Of a stretch of DNA of 64,000 bases, positions 13,641-26,117 are shown piece after piece. Each line of letters opens with the position of its first letter. Within the stretch, counting starts at the first letter, position 1. The DNA is from Drosophila persimilis. Taxonomy: Eukaryota > Arthropoda > Insecta > Diptera > Drosophilidae. The position numbers and the translations under genes are program-made. Below the pieces are notes generated by a model. That model searched no databases. It was not told the DNA's origin and worked only from the letters and a program-made list of their open reading frames with translations. The DNA is taken from NCBI RefSeq assembly GCF_003286085.1, contig NW_020825345.1, positions 248,001-312,000 on the forward strand. The letters are read 5' to 3'.

Positions 13641-14540
13641 GAGCATGCGGGTATATCGCCTCATAAGCCACTTCGACGCCATAAAAGGCCCAATAGAGAC
13701 TCTTGGATTTATATATTTATAACAATGCATTTGCACCGACATTAATATATTTGGTAATTCAATTCATATTCAATATACAAAGCAAAATAATTTTAAAAAA
13801 AATATAAAAAATATTAATCTGCAAATAATATTGTATTATATTTATTTTACAGTGTTCTATGGCTGTATATGCCATGATCCGCTTTTGTTGCGATTTTCAA
13901 AAAATTCATACGAACTGAAATCTGTACGTTCCTGGCCTCGAAACTCTTTTCTATCTATAATGTTTCATTCCCGAATTGTTTGGCAATATTTCACTTGATG
14001 AAAAAATCTGATTTTTCTTTTGAAAATTAAAATATTTCAGTTGTTATGGTTTTGGTTTATTTGAGATGTGATTAGAAATAAATACTTTGAACGTATTAAG
14101 AAATTGAATTTAAATTTCCAATAAATAAAATTCCAAACATATAAACTCAAAACACCAGCGAATATGTTTATATTTATTATCCGCTAATAAAAATGTTTAT
14201 TTTTGTGCTATCGCAGGCTTAAGATTTGCGAAAACCGAAGCACGCACTTTTGGGATTGGATTCCACAGCCAATTCGCAACTTTTTGGGATTTTCGATAAC
14301 CAGAGCAAGGCTGATAGATTGAATATGGGTCGTATTTAAAAATAATGCACTTTTAATGCACTTATATTGAAATATAGAATATAATATAGAAAAAATGTAT
14401 AAATATAAAAATAAAGTAAATTATGTTTAATTTCCCAATGCTTGTATTTAAAAACCAAACGTTAAATTTAAATGTGGATGTGTTAGTCTTAAGTAAGCCA
14501 TTTTTCTAATTATAGATGGAAATATTATAAACCAATCCAC
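13641..14540. other. AT-rich island without a supported gene
   Basis: A sharply bounded A/T-rich block, mainly 13740-14520, between GC-richer flanks. Only very short frames are present. Its left edge carries a palindrome-like GATACCCGGTACC...GGGTATATC pattern at about 13619-13656, which could be a transposon edge. No element family was recognised. Confidence 0.5.
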
Positions 14541-15965
14541 CAAAAAAATCTATAGCGATTCCCGCTAGTTTCCAAAGAGTCTGTGCTGTTTTGAAGGACC
14601 CCACGGATCATTAGGCACAATAAATGGAGGTTACAGGGCAAGGGGTATCTTAAGGTCGTGTTGGAACACCGACCCAGGGAACTCCCATATGTTATTAGTT
14701 GGCAAAGCATTTGGCGGTTGCTGGTGCTGGTGCTGCCGTTCGCTTTTCGTTGCCTGCAAAACCGCAATTTGTGCAAAAATTATGAAACGAGACTCTGGGC
14801 AAACACAATCAACGCTTGAGTAAGTTTTTATGCATTTAAATTAGTGTGTTCCTTGTGCAGACAGGCCGCCGCGGTGCGTCCATAAGCGGATGAGTGCAGC
14901 GGATCTGCGGCAAATTGAAATGTGTGTGTGGCACACAAGAGAACGAGGAGGCAGCTCTCCAGAGATAGGCGTAATTATGTTGTTCTTTTGAGGAAGCCAA
15001 ATTTGGGATTTGAGAGGCGCTTTTGAGGGCTGCACTGTCCCGGTAATCGAGACATGATTTGCCCTTCCCTGCCAGCCAAGCTGACAGCTTAGCCATTCAC
15101 ACCTCGTCAGGGATCCGGTTCTCCCCGGATCCCGCCCTCTCGCGGGGGCAGGGATGGGTACACATGTCAAACTAGAAAGGATATAGAGGACGAGAGCTGA
15201 GAAAGAAAAATCTAACCACGCGCAATTTGTCGTGTCGCGTCGTGTGTGGACGTGGACGTGGCTGTGGACGTGGATGTGGATGTGGAAGTGGAAATTGATC
15301 CAAGTGATTTTCCTACCCATCCCGGGCATGTCTGAAAAGTATTTACTGCGTCGTCAGTCATTCAATTTATCGCATTTCTTTGGCCCAAACCAAACAGAGG
15401 AATCTGTCAGAGAGACAGCCAGAGACAGCGAGAGGGAGAGCGAGAGGGAGAGACTTCAACTTCATCTTGGCTGTAACTCCAGTTTTAGCTCCAGCTCCAG
15501 CTCTGCTTTTGGCTTCTTTCTCCTGGCAATGGCGACAAGTTCATACGTCTTATGACTTCCCGTTGACGGAAGTGAGCTTCATGTGTGCCCCACGTCGGGG
15601 TCGGGGTCTCAGTCTCAGTCTCAGTCTCAGTCTGAGTCTGAGTTTGGGTCCTGGCCTCAGTCTTGTGTCTGCGCCTTGGGTCGTGCAGCTTACAGCGAAA
15701 TCACTTTTATAATTGGCACGCAGCCAGCCAAAAGAAAAACTACCTTCCAAAGAGAAAGATAGAAAAAGAAAAGCTCAAACTGTCTGCAAGGTTTTGCCCC
15801 CTGCCCACCACCCTCCACCCCCCAACAGATCTCTGGGAGCGATGTCTGCAGATACTATTTGTCAGATATGACATTATATTAATTGAAATTATTTGTGGGG
15901 CCCGCTTCAAAGCAGCTCAATCCCAGAGAAAGCTCCATTATGATGATGTGTGGCATGCAACAACG

Positions 15966-16006
15966 CTGGGCCAGTCGCTGGGCCAGTCGCTGGGCCAGTC
16001 GCTGGG
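15966..16006. repeat. 12-mer tandem repeat CTGGGCCAGTCG
   Basis: Three perfect copies of the 12-mer plus a partial fourth. Confidence 0.9.
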
Positions 16007-16937
16007 GGCAGGCACAAAAACTGTCACCCTAATTGAATTGGTAAATATTTAAATAAATATAACCGCAAATAATTAAAACAACAAAAGCCAAGCGACAGCA
16101 ATGGACAGCAATGGACACGTCTAAATTAAGAGCCTCAACGGCGGTAAAAAATCCACGTGGAGTGGTGGAGAGTGGAGGCTGGAGGATGGAGAGTGGAGTG
16201 TAGGAGTGTAGGAGTGTAAAGAGGGGCCCATGCACAGGTAGAAAAAGCTGGGCGCTCATGTCACATTCCAACCACAAAAGCAATTAAATTTCCAATTAAA
16301 TTGCATTCACTTTGCAACATTTTGGTTCGACGGAAAAGCTGGCAACGCCGTGCGATTTATTTAAATTGTTAATTAGGAAAGGCAATTGCAATGACAAATT
16401 GATCGAGGGGGCTGCATATGGGAATGGGAATGGGAATGGCAAGGGGAATCCTGCCCCCTAAAACGCGCCACACTCCACATCCTGGAGTCCAGGGGCTGTA
16501 AAGGGAATACAAATAAAGTTCTCGCTTCACTCGGGATTCAGTGGCTCTCTCTTCACGGTGAGCACATCCTCGACAAAAGACACCAGCAATTACAGACATC
16601 CCAAGAGGCGGGCTGGCCCAAAAAAAAAAAAAACAGAAAACAGGACATAATTTTTCGTAAACGTTTTTATAGTGTTGTCATGTACGATTAATTGCGGCTC
16701 ATTAAACTTTATACGGCTGCAGACGCTCAAAGCCCCAGCCTTCGGGGGCATGGCATCCATCCAACCGAAACAGACCCTTGTTCGGGATCCTGACCAGAAC
16801 CAAAGGCGTGTGTGGGTTTTTTTTTTTTTTGCTCTGTGTTAATTGTCGGACGAGAACAGTGCAATCCATGACTCACCTCCGGTGCCGGGAGTACGAGTGG
16901 GTGGAGCATCTATTTCGATTTGGGAAGCATAAATTGT

Positions 16938-16983
16938 GTCTGGCTCTGGGACTGGGTCTGGCTCTGGGTCTGGCTCTGGGGGT
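16938..16983. repeat. CTGGCT/CTGGGT hexamer array
   Basis: Hexamers that differ by single substitutions follow each other without a break. This is typical of the interrupted hexamer arrays in this window. Confidence 0.8.
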
Positions 16984-19111
16984 GGGTCGGGACAGCTTTA
17001 TGGCTATAAACAAACAAGGAAAACCCGGTAGGGAATGGCTGGTTTAAGCATGGACTTTCCTTCACTTATTCTCCAGGCATTCCCCGCCCCGGCTGGGGGC
17101 AACACTCCACTCCCTTCTGTAGGGAGTATTTTTGCACCGATCTGCACTCAAAACTAGATCTACGAATGGACAAACTATAAACTATGGACCTCCCAGACGT
17201 GGCTTCCAATGAAAACATCAAGTGAGTGGCTATACAGGCGTTTAGGAATTCTGTCTGGGATTTTGCTGTGGTTCCCCTTTCAAAAATACTAAATGCCTGC
17301 CTGCCTTCAAATTAAAACATCAAGTGACAAAGCGGCGGACAAGAAAAGAGAACCGGAAAACAGAAGCACAGCCAGAATGGCCAGAATGGCCAAAATGTTG
17401 GCATCGAATCGTAATTGTTGGGCTGCCAATGGCTGGCGCTTTTTATTTGTTTGCAGCGATCCTTGCAGCCAAGTGCCGCTGACGAGCTTTCCAAAATACA
17501 TAGTAGGGACAACGGCAGCACTCCGGCAGCGTTTTCCGGAATGTTTTCAAATCAAATATCGGCTGGGAACAGTTGCGAGCCTGGCAGGAGGAAGGAGGAG
17601 AGGGACCTGTCGGGGCCCCGACGTTGATTGCCTTTGACTGCGTATTTATTTGTATGGTCTTTCTGTCCGTCCGACTGTCTCTCTGTCTGTCTCTCTGTCT
17701 GTCGGTGGGGCAGTCCAGCATGTCCGCAGGTTTTTTTTTACCAACATTGTAGCTATTTCCTTGACTGTTTTTTGCCCGCTCTTTGCATGTTGCATCATTT
17801 TCATTTTGTGTGTGTTTTATGCTTTTTGTCAACGTTTTGTGTTCGACTGCTTTTGTGTGTACTTTTCCACTGCCTGCGCTGCGGCCTTTAATGAAACTGT
17901 TCTGTTCTGAAAGCGGCTGCCCCCCCCCCAGCAAAAAAATCACTGCATTAAAGAAGAGTTAAAGCCAGATGGTAATCGGTTTTTAATACACTTTCAACGG
18001 CCTAATCAAAAGTGCCACTCGCCGGGCATTACATGAAATATCCGAATGATTTTCGCCATGATAAACACGTCTGCACTCCGCACTCCGCACTCCACACTCC
18101 ACACCGATCTCCTGCTCGTCAATTGGTTTAATGACGCAGCAAAGTATGCAACAAAATAGCACAACAGGCGGATAAACGGAGCAGCAACAGCAACACCCCG
18201 AACGAAAGAGCTCTGCAGAGCCAGAAGCCAGACATATCGCATCGTCTCGTATCGTTCAGATGAGCCTTTGCCCCTGCCGTTGCCTCTGCCCTCTGCCTCT
18301 GCCTCTGCCATTGCCTTTCACTCGAAATCACTTGAACAGCTTGCACATTTATGCAATTCACTTCACACAGATTTTGGGATTCACAGGATTGAGATTTGGG
18401 CTCGGATCAATGCAAAAATCACTTCTCCGCAATGCACTGCACAGCGCACTGCACAGCGCACTGCCAGCCACTCCTCCCCGTCGAATGCAACGCATTCAAC
18501 TCTGAAATTGCTTGGATTGACGTTTGTTTAGCAACTGTCGCAAGGCTCTGCTCTCTGCTCACCACCAGCCCTGCTGACTGTCGCTCCGCTGACTGGGAAA
18601 TTCTGCCGATGTTGCACTTGACCAGCGACTGGCAAAAAGCAATTTTAGACCCGAAAATTTTAATTGAATCTGAAGTGCCGAATAGGCGGCAAGAAAATCA
18701 ATATCAAAGCCCCAAACTGCCGCATCGCGATAGAGACTGATGGACAATGATTACAATGGCCGCTGCCCCGTTGTGGCAATCTGTTTTTATAGTCGTCCTG
18801 GGCGGGGCGGGAGGTCCTCTGCAACATGTTAACCAAGGGGGCATCTCACAGGGATCGGTCTTAGTTTGATTTAGAGGTGATTTTTCGCTTACCATTTATG
18901 GACTCAAGAGAGCTCTGCGATGTTTCGATGTTCGATCGTATTTCTTTCACATTTTTCAAACAGTAAAATAAACTCACACAAAGTTACAGTTCGTGTGGGC
19001 ACTATTTTCGTTGGACACCGACAATTGAAAACTACAGTACTACTATATCTTCCCTGGGCAAGACAGTTCCTCAAGGGATCTGATCTATGGACTGGGCTAG
19101 GTCTTAGCTTA

Positions 19112-19172
19112 CTATGCTCTATGCTCTACTCTCTATGCTCTATGCTCTATGCTCTATGCTCTATGCTCTATG
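19112..19172. repeat. CTATGCT 7-mer array
   Basis: About eight copies of a 7-mer, with one interruption near 19128. Confidence 0.85.
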
Positions 19173-19430
19173 GGATAGATAGGTATACGAAGATTATATG
19201 CTGCTAATTCACTATTTGCTTACTACAGTTCACAACCATTCAACGTTTAAGCGAGCGATGTTCAGAAATGATCGAATCGATTTACTTCGACTTGGCCTTT
19301 GCTTCTGGCTTCTGGCTTCTCTCGATGTTCGATCTCTGTGCGATTGCAACTGATATGATAATTCAAAGAAAGAGTCTCTACTCCTATGCCTATGCCTAGT
19401 CCTAGTCCTACTCCTATTTCTATATTAATC

Positions 19431-20571
19431 TCTCTAAAAACTATTCACTCTACTCGTAAACGGGCTCGTAAATGTGCAAAAGTTTCTTGTATTTCGAGTG
19501 TTGTCGGGCTCGCTTCTTTTTCCTTGTGACTTAGGTCAGTTACGTTCTTAAAGTGCCTTGTCGTAGGTCAGTTCCCAAGGCGATATGCGGGTGTGTTTTC
19601 AGAATATTCTTCAGGGCAAGTCAGAAAAAAAATATCGCTTCAATGTCACGACAAAAAAAAACACTTGGACACACAGTGAAGAGAACGGGCTCTGGTAGAG
19701 AGCACTGGCACTGGGAAAATGTTTGTTTTGGACGCCGGCCCTTTGTCGTCAGCAACCTTTCGTAACCGTAATTCGCGCAAAACTGATCCTTAACGCATTC
19801 CGAAAAAAATCTGATGCTTGGCCATCCTCTGGCGAATTGTGCAACGAGCACGAACCTAGCCAACTGCACGAGTCCTTGCGGCAGCCGACGAGGCGCCGGA
19901 AACGACGACTACGACAAGGACGAAGCTGTCGTCGACGACGACGACGACGACGGCGACGACGACGATTACGCCACCCGAGGTGCTGGCAACAACCGAAGCC
20001 TTTTAGCCGGCAAATAAGGAGAGCAGCCACTGCCAACATGTCTTGTCTGTATTTTGGCCAAAAGCAAAGCAAATCTCGGCAAATGCGAAACGAGGTACGA
20101 ATCGACGATTGCCAGGAACCGACGATGGGGCACCTCCAGTAATATAGGTCCCAGGCAGGCCGAGGAATAACAACGGGGCAGAAAATCCTGTAAGCTGGCC
20201 AACAATTGAAAGGTCTTAATATTCAAATACATTTTTCTCGAGTTTCGTGGCTTGTTTTCGTTGATTTATGCATGAATTCTCGGTAGGAAAACCAGCCCCA
20301 AAAGTATGCAACAGCATTTTTGTTGGGCCCTGCCGCTCTCGAACATGTTGCCCGTCGACGAATTCGCCTCGAACGCCAAGCATGGCAACAAGTGAATCTC
20401 TACACGCCACGCAGTAATCGAGATAGCTTTTGCCAATGCACTGAAACAGACGGGCTCCGGTTTTCACCTTCTTTTGCGTTTTGAGCCAAGGCGCTGGGTA
20501 TTCGCTTTTAGGTGCTCCCGTGGGCGCGAATTTTCGTCATCGAAATGTTTATTTTTCACATTTTCTCTTAG
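19431..20571 (-). other. Possible coding remnant or fast-evolving gene (unsure)
   Basis: On the minus strand, an open frame of about 110 codons covers about 20219-20551, and a second of 88 codons covers 19966-20232. A short open segment at 19450-19530 encodes a very basic tail ending in LHIYEPVYE before its stop. No ATG, splice structure or family could be fixed. An arginine/aspartate-coding GAC repeat at about 19930-19965 inflates some frames. This may all be non-coding. Confidence 0.2.
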
Positions 20572-20777
20572 GCGCACGATTTAGTGTTGTTAAGCGCACA
20601 GTTTAGTGTTGTTAAGGGCACAATTTAGTGTTGTTAAGCGCACAGTTTAGTGTTGTTAAATGCACAATTTAGTGTTTTTAAGCGTACAATTTAGTGTTGT
20701 TAAGGGCACAGTTTAGTGCTGTTAAGCGCACAATTTAGTGTGGTTAAGCGCACAGTATGGTGCTGTTAAGCGCACAG
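20572..20777. repeat. 22-nt minisatellite, about nine units
   Basis: Nine tandem units of 22 bases, each of the form GCGCAC-RRTTTAGTGTTGTTAA with one to four substitutions, plus a partial tenth. All units keep the same length, so this is a unit-length minisatellite rather than slipped simple sequence. It sits about 40 bases from a DRE and E-box promoter-like site, and would lie in the transcript leader if transcription ran on the minus strand. Confidence 0.9.
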
Positions 20778-20815
20778 AACCCCCTATTATGTGTTACAGA
20801 GATGTTATCCCGATG

Positions 20816-20848
20816 TATCGATAGCCTAATCGCGCTGCATCAGCTGTT
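20816..20848. promoter_or_regulatory. DRE plus E-box, housekeeping-type promoter candidate
   Basis: A perfect DRE core, TATCGATA, lies at 20816-20823, and an ATCAGCTGTTA E-box is centred at 20841-20848. In Drosophila these two motifs are known core-promoter elements of broadly expressed, TATA-less genes and often occur together. No clear first exon is visible on either side. The minus-strand side has a long ATG-less open frame at about 20219-20551, and the plus-strand side has only short frames. Direction and target are unknown. Confidence 0.5.
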
Positions 20849-23800
20849 ACCACGAAAACGTAAAGTATTGTTGCAATAATTGCAATTATTTCAAAGCCAA
20901 ATTTGATGTAGAGTTAAAAGAGAAATTATTGATAAACAAGGCACAAGCTAAATGTCCTGCTTTGGGTGCGAGTTTTGGTTTGTTGTATAAAAAAAAATTT
21001 TTGTTTTTGTTTTGAAAACGGAAAAAGAAAACAAGGAAAAGCTCTCTCCCAGCTGACTCTTAATGGACATTTTCTCCCAGTGCATGAAAGCTTTTGCCGC
21101 CAAGGCGAATTGCGGCGAATTGCGTGTAGAGTTCGAAGTAAATGTAGTGGGAAAGAGAGAGAGAGCCATAACAAGAGCGAGACGGATACGAAAGTCTCCA
21201 CAAAAGCTGGGGCCCAAGGGTATTACTTGGGGTGGAAACATTCGAATGGAAAATGAAGGCTAAAGTAATTGTAATTGAATGGAAAACCCTTTCAGGGCAA
21301 AAAACCAATTGAATAGCGAAATCTTGATCGCAGTTCGAGAATGGGGGATCTTCTAAATCTGCGACTTCGACTTTATCTATGGGATGTATCCAGCCCCCGA
21401 TCAGGCAATAATTATTTGGCTTGAGAATAAAGACAAAAATTCCATAAGAATTCATAAGCTCTCAATAATCGAATTCCCGAATCGAATGCTGCCCCATTGA
21501 TACAAATTGTAAATGCAATCAATGTCAAACATTCGAAGAGCGCATGCAAATACAGGACATGCAGGATGTGCGGGACATACAGGACGGCGGACAGGAACAT
21601 TCCAATGCAATTAGTTGGCACATAAAAATGTGCATGGGTGGAAAAACCACCACCACTCGAGAGCGGTGATTCCCCGAGCCGATTTTCACCACGCGCAAAG
21701 CGCAAAACGCAAGGCAAAGCTTTAATCGTCAGACGACAGGACGAGCCGAACCCTCGTGGCGGTGGAAAATAGTCCAAAAAGTGACACAACACTGTAGCAT
21801 AGTGCGGGGCGCTCCTACTATTTGCTGAGCGCATCCTGGCCCCGCTCTCGCTCCCCGCTCATGCGCACTCGGAGCCGCCCCTGTGCTCGGCTGCCGGACC
21901 AATCCCGTCCGGCCATGAAAACTTTATGACCACGCCGGGCGTCGACCAATCGGGGGCCTGCTCATTTCCAGGCGAGCCGTGCATCCTTGCCCCTACAATT
22001 GCATGGCAGTAGGCGCAAACGCACCGAACGGCAACGAAGTGCCGCACGGACACGAGAACGAGGCCACGGTTCGCTCGGCAAACTGTTTGCCTCGCCCAAG
22101 TGTCGATTACTGTGGGGCTTCTTGTTGCACAGGCAATGCATATCTACAGATGTAGGCTCGATTACATGCCACACCAACACACACACACACAGACACACAC
22201 AGACACACACAGTCACACAGTCGCACACAGAGAGAGCCATTTGGAGGTGTTTGCTCTGCTAGGTGACAAATTTTCATGCAAACGCCTGTAAATATGCAGG
22301 GATTTTTCGCTCCCTTCACCATTGGCATGAGCCGAAACGAGGGTAATTGGGGTCGTTCCTCGTTCTGTTGATTTTTCGCATTGCATATTTCCAGGCGCCT
22401 CTGATTGCTGCTCCTGGCTGCACTGTTGCGGCTGCCTTCTTCTGTCTTCTATCTTCTGGCTTCTGGCAACCATTTCGGGGCATTTATGATGACGTTTTCC
22501 TTCGCCTCGCACGAGTGCCACTGCCACTGCTGCCACTGCCACTGCCACTGCTCTCTCCAGCCTGCTGCTTGTTTGCTCTGAGGGGTCAGCATATTTGCCA
22601 AGCAAAATATATATTTCTTTCATGCCAAGTGTGAAAATTGTCTTCCTCCGTTGCACTTTTGATTGCCGTTTTAAATTGGAGTGCCACCGAAGAGGAACGA
22701 AACGAGGAGGAGCAATATTGTCTGGCCAAATCAGAAATGCGGTCGAAATCGTTGACGAGGCATTTTCCCCCCATATATTTTTTGCCAATCTGAAGGCAAT
22801 CAGTGGGAAGAACGCGGAAGGATAGTCGTGGAGATTGTGGGATCCCAAAGAGATCTCTCGACCATTATGTCGATTGAGATTAAAGTTCCCAGAAGGCATA
22901 CGATACGATACGATACGATAACCATTTTCTTGGTATCGTCACGCTCTTTAATCCCCCCCGCCGCCACCATAATGAGCAGTCTTCTCGCCAGCATGTCATT
23001 AGAGCAGGGAAAAGCCCGAGCAGAGTACTTTCTAAAGCATTAAAGAACAAGCTGCACTTCAGTCGGCACAGCCCACATAATCCGGAAACTTCAAGCAACA
23101 AAAGTCACACATCACGTCTGTGGTGATGGTCACGGACCCGAGAGAGCATCCCTGCACAGGAGACCCACACAGACCCAGAACGGGCTAGAGGCAGAGGCGG
23201 AGGCAGAGCACGTAAATGCATCCGCAAATACATAAAGCCACACTCAACCACACACCGACGGATACACAACACATACGCAATACATACACACACATACACA
23301 TACACATACACATACACATGCCCATAGAGAGGTAGAAGTAGGTGTACCTGGCGCCGGGACAGCTGCAAGGGCTAAGGCCTCGAAAAGGGAATTGAGTTAG
23401 AAGAGCGAACAGAGCCAAAGAGCTTAAAATCAAAAGTCAGACCAGGCCTATGTAAATAAATGCAATATGCAGGCACACACACAGGGCACACACACACTTG
23501 GGCAGGCAGGAAGGCAGTCACGAAGGCTGCCACCAGAAGGAAGGCCACGCAGTCAGGCGGCCGGCAGTCACGGAGTGAAAGCCGAAAGAGGGACAAACAG
23601 AGAAACAAAAGAAGAAAGAAGGCAAGACATTTATTTGGCCAACACCAGGAACTGGTAGTTGGTAAACGGGGAACCCGGCAACCCGGCAACCCGGGAGCCC
23701 GGGAACCCGGCAACTCGGATTTAGGCCCAGACAACGTTGGACAATTGAAAATGGCGCCTTAGTTTCGACAGACCCGATTCTGATTAAGCGCATAGGTCGA

Positions 23801-24388
23801 CGTCTGACAGCTCCACTGTCTGTCTGTCTGTCTGTCAGTCAGTCAGTCTATCCGTCCGTCACTCCCTCCGTCTGTCCGTCCGTCCGACTGTTTGTCACTC
23901 TGTCTGGCCATCAGACTGTCGCAACCGCAGGAAGGCGGCAGGGCAGCACTGCTGGAAAAAAAAATACAGAAAAACAGAGAGCTCTAACAAACGGCAAGGC
24001 AGGTTTTGTTTTTTTGTTTTTTGTTTTTTGTTTTTTATCCATGCCGTTCCGTGGCATTGTTGCAATGTTACGGCGTAAGCAGAATTACGTGCAATTGTTT
24101 TCTGCAGTGGTTCGTGCACATAAACGCCCCGGGAAGGAGCTGCAAGGTGGAAGGAGACCACACGCTGGATAAACATAGACACGTTGACTGCATTTCGGAT
24201 GAGATGAGCCCCGCACGAATGACTGACTCTCCGTCTGTCAGGGGCTGCGGCGGCTTAAAGCCCAGGGAACCCGGGGAACCCAGGGAACGCATCTGCAACA
24301 AAACCCCGATTGAAATTTCAATGCCTTTCGACCGTGGCCGAGCTAATGAGATAATTGAAGCTCTTGTCACACTTCAGTGGAGCCATTC
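20849..24388. other. Gene-free stretch
   Basis: No supported gene. It has CA repeats at about 22180-22230, a CACATA array at 23281-23318, a GGAACCCGGCAACCCGG-type array at about 23669-23715, TGTC repeats at about 23816-23845 and TTTTTTG repeats at about 24005-24038. A 228-codon minus-strand frame at 22213-22899 contains an alanine/valine repeat and shows no domain, so it is not called. Confidence 0.65.
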
Positions 24389-24419
24389 TTTATTTTCAGA
24401 GCATTATAGAGCCCCCCGA

Positions 24420-25023
24420 TCATATCAGCTGCGAAATAATCACGCACTCGACCAGCATTTCGTAGGTGGGGCTGCCCAGGCTCCCCAGATGGGTGATAAT
24501 TTTGCTCCGATAGTGTCCTGAGACTATGAATTGCGGTATGAGCTCGTCGCTCAGCTCCCAGTCCCTGAGCGAGTACGTGCCCTTCGCCCAGGGGCAGCGC
24601 CTGGGGAACTGTCCCCCCTTGACCACGCTGAGGATCCATTTCTTGAACAGGGTCTTGCGATAGGAGCCGACCGTCTTGCAGTAGTCGATGTCGTACTGGA
24701 AGAACGAGTTGTAGGGTCCCAGGGGGCCAGCGCCCCTTTCGAGGCCCATGTGGAACTTCACTGCCGATGGGATCCGCACTTTGGTCAGCAGTTCACAGGA
24801 GATGCGGTTCTCCACGACCGACACATTGAAGCTCTCGATGTACTTGCCATTGTAGTCGCACTTGTGACTCTCAATCTGCAAACTTCTCTAAAAGAAGGGA
24901 TGTACTTAGGGGTGTTAGAATTCCATCCCAAGGCGGTATACCCACAGTGGCTCGAGCCGCTCGCAGATACCAGGCCCAGAGCAGGCCGGGAATTATTAGC
25001 TGGCAACACCTTCGGATATTCAT
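24420..25023 (-). CDS. DUF1091 (DM8) secreted protein, gene 1
   Basis: Member of the DUF1091/DM8 family of small secreted insect proteins; its own function is unknown. Exon 1 (25023-24946) starts at an ATG and encodes a 26-residue signal peptide ending RAARAT. The donor is GTGGGT. Exon 2 starts at 24887 (TTTTAG acceptor, 58-nt intron, 181 aa) or at 24875 (TTTGCAG acceptor, 70-nt intron, 177 aa); both keep phase 0. The mature part has the N-terminal Cys of SHKCDYN, the central pair (DYCKTV and RRCPWAKG) and a late Cys in LVECVI, so all four family cysteines are present. A FNVS glycosylation site is visible. An AATAAA signal (24389-24394, minus strand) lies 26 bases past the stop. It is head-to-head with gene 2, with 371 bases between start codons. 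Confidence 0.88.
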
Positions 25024-25394
25024 ATTTCACACTGTGCTAGAGACTAATTCCATTTGGCTGTGGCCCGGCCGGCAATGGGCTGAATTTTGGCCCGGAATCA
25101 ACGCGATAGATAGGCCATCGCTGCCATGGCCTAATGAGCATTTGTCATTATCATAATTGCCCTTCCCCCACCGCCCATAACTGGTTCCTCGACAATAGTT
25201 ATCTATTGGTCGATAGAGAATCGAGTCGACTTTAAATCAATTTTCGGAACCCACCTCCAGCCTCTTAAATGCGCAATAACCAAATTGCTGGCCTCCATTT
25301 TGGATGGGATTATTTTAAACGTGTCTGGCGTTTGAGTCTGGAACTTTTGGACTTTGGGTTCAGTCAGAATTTGACGAAAATATCGAAAAGATCA
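25024..25394. promoter_or_regulatory. Divergent intergenic region between genes 1 and 2
   Basis: These 371 bases separate two oppositely oriented start codons, so they must hold both promoters and leaders, possibly sharing control. A TCAGTC initiator-like site at 25360-25365 lies 30 bases before the gene 2 ATG. No good TATA box is seen at the expected distance. Confidence 0.45.
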
Positions 25395-25988
25395 ATGAAA
25401 TTTCACTCCTCCGGACGTTTCGGGCTCTTGGTGGGGTTGCTGTTGGCTGCTACGGAGGTGGTAAATATGCGTACGCCCTAAACGACTCCTGTACTACAGA
25501 TAACACCCCTCCAGATGGGGAAAATAAATATGATAGACAGTGTGTGCAGCGACTTCAATCGGAGCTACCTCTCCAACGTGTCGTTGGTGGTGAGGAATTC
25601 CAGGGTATATTTCGATACATTCCTGCTGCGCCGCCTAGACCCGGGCGTGACCATGGACCTGGAGTTCCGCATAGGCGTCCCCAAGACCAGGGAATACAAG
25701 AGGATCTTCCAGTACTCGCTGGACATGTGCAGCATACTGGCGCTGAAGAAGAGCAGCATGTTCAAGCGCTGGTTTTCCACCTTCTTCGAGGCCGGCAACT
25801 TCCCGCGCTACTGCCCCGTGCATCCGAACCACTACTTCCTGAAGGACTACAACTACAACACTCTCTTCATTCCCACGTTCCTGTACGCGGGCCAGTACAA
25901 GGTGACGTTCAACATGACCCAGTACAGGGACAAGCGGAAGACTAGGGACTTTGTGGTGGCCTGCGCCTTCTACGCGGAAATAAAGTAG
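25395..25988 (+). CDS. DUF1091 (DM8) secreted protein, gene 2
   Basis: DUF1091/DM8 family; function unknown. Exon 1 (25395-25460) encodes a 22-residue signal peptide (MKFHSSGRFGLLVGLLLAAT...). The intron, 25461-25514 (54 nt), has a GTAAAT donor and a CCAG acceptor. A nearer CTACAG at 25499 would leave only 39 nt, which is too short. Exon 2 is 25515-25988. The protein is 179 aa. All four family cysteines are kept: SVCSDF, DMCSIL, RYCPVH and VVACAF. N-glycosylation sites NVS and NMT are visible. Codon use in exon 2 is strongly C/G-ending, typical of expressed Drosophila genes. No AATAAA is visible before gene 3, whose ATG is only 129 bases past this stop, so 3' processing or co-transcription is open. 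Confidence 0.9.
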
Positions 25989-26032
25989 CCGACCTGTGAC
26001 TCCAGTTTCATTAACCTGCTCTGTGGCCTTCA

Positions 26033-26055
26033 ATTATAATCAATTTAGTCTGGCT
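26033..26055 (+). promoter_or_regulatory. Core promoter block of gene 3 (shared with gene 4)
   Basis: A 23-base block beginning CAATTATAATCAATTTAGTC is repeated exactly at 26903-26925 upstream of gene 4. It contains a TTATAAT TATA-like core, followed about 25 bases later by a TCACTT initiator-like site. Its exact retention while the flanks differ suggests function. TATA identity is inference. Confidence 0.5.
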
Positions 26056-26117
26056 CGCTCACTTCGCACAGCAAATTATATGTCGAGGCTCATTCCACAG
26101 TCGTCGTTGGCGGAGAA

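Larger units (their letters stand above)
14541..19430. other. Gene-free stretch, repeats
   Basis: No frame here resembles a known protein. It contains a 12-mer repeat at 15966-16006, a CAGTCT array at about 15607-15642, a CTGGCT/CTGGGT hexamer array at about 16938-16983, and a CTATGCT 7-mer array at about 19112-19172. Confidence 0.65.

Noticed and set aside
19723-20142. Arg/Asp-rich frames on both strands
   Set aside because: Driven by the GAC trinucleotide repeat at about 19930-19965.
20572-20777. CRISPR-like regular repeats
   Set aside because: Units are directly adjacent with no spacers, and the genome is eukaryotic; this is a minisatellite.
22213-22899. 228-codon minus-strand open frame
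   Set aside because: Contains an Ala/Val repeat from a GCC-type microsatellite, has no recognisable motif and shows no favoured codon use.
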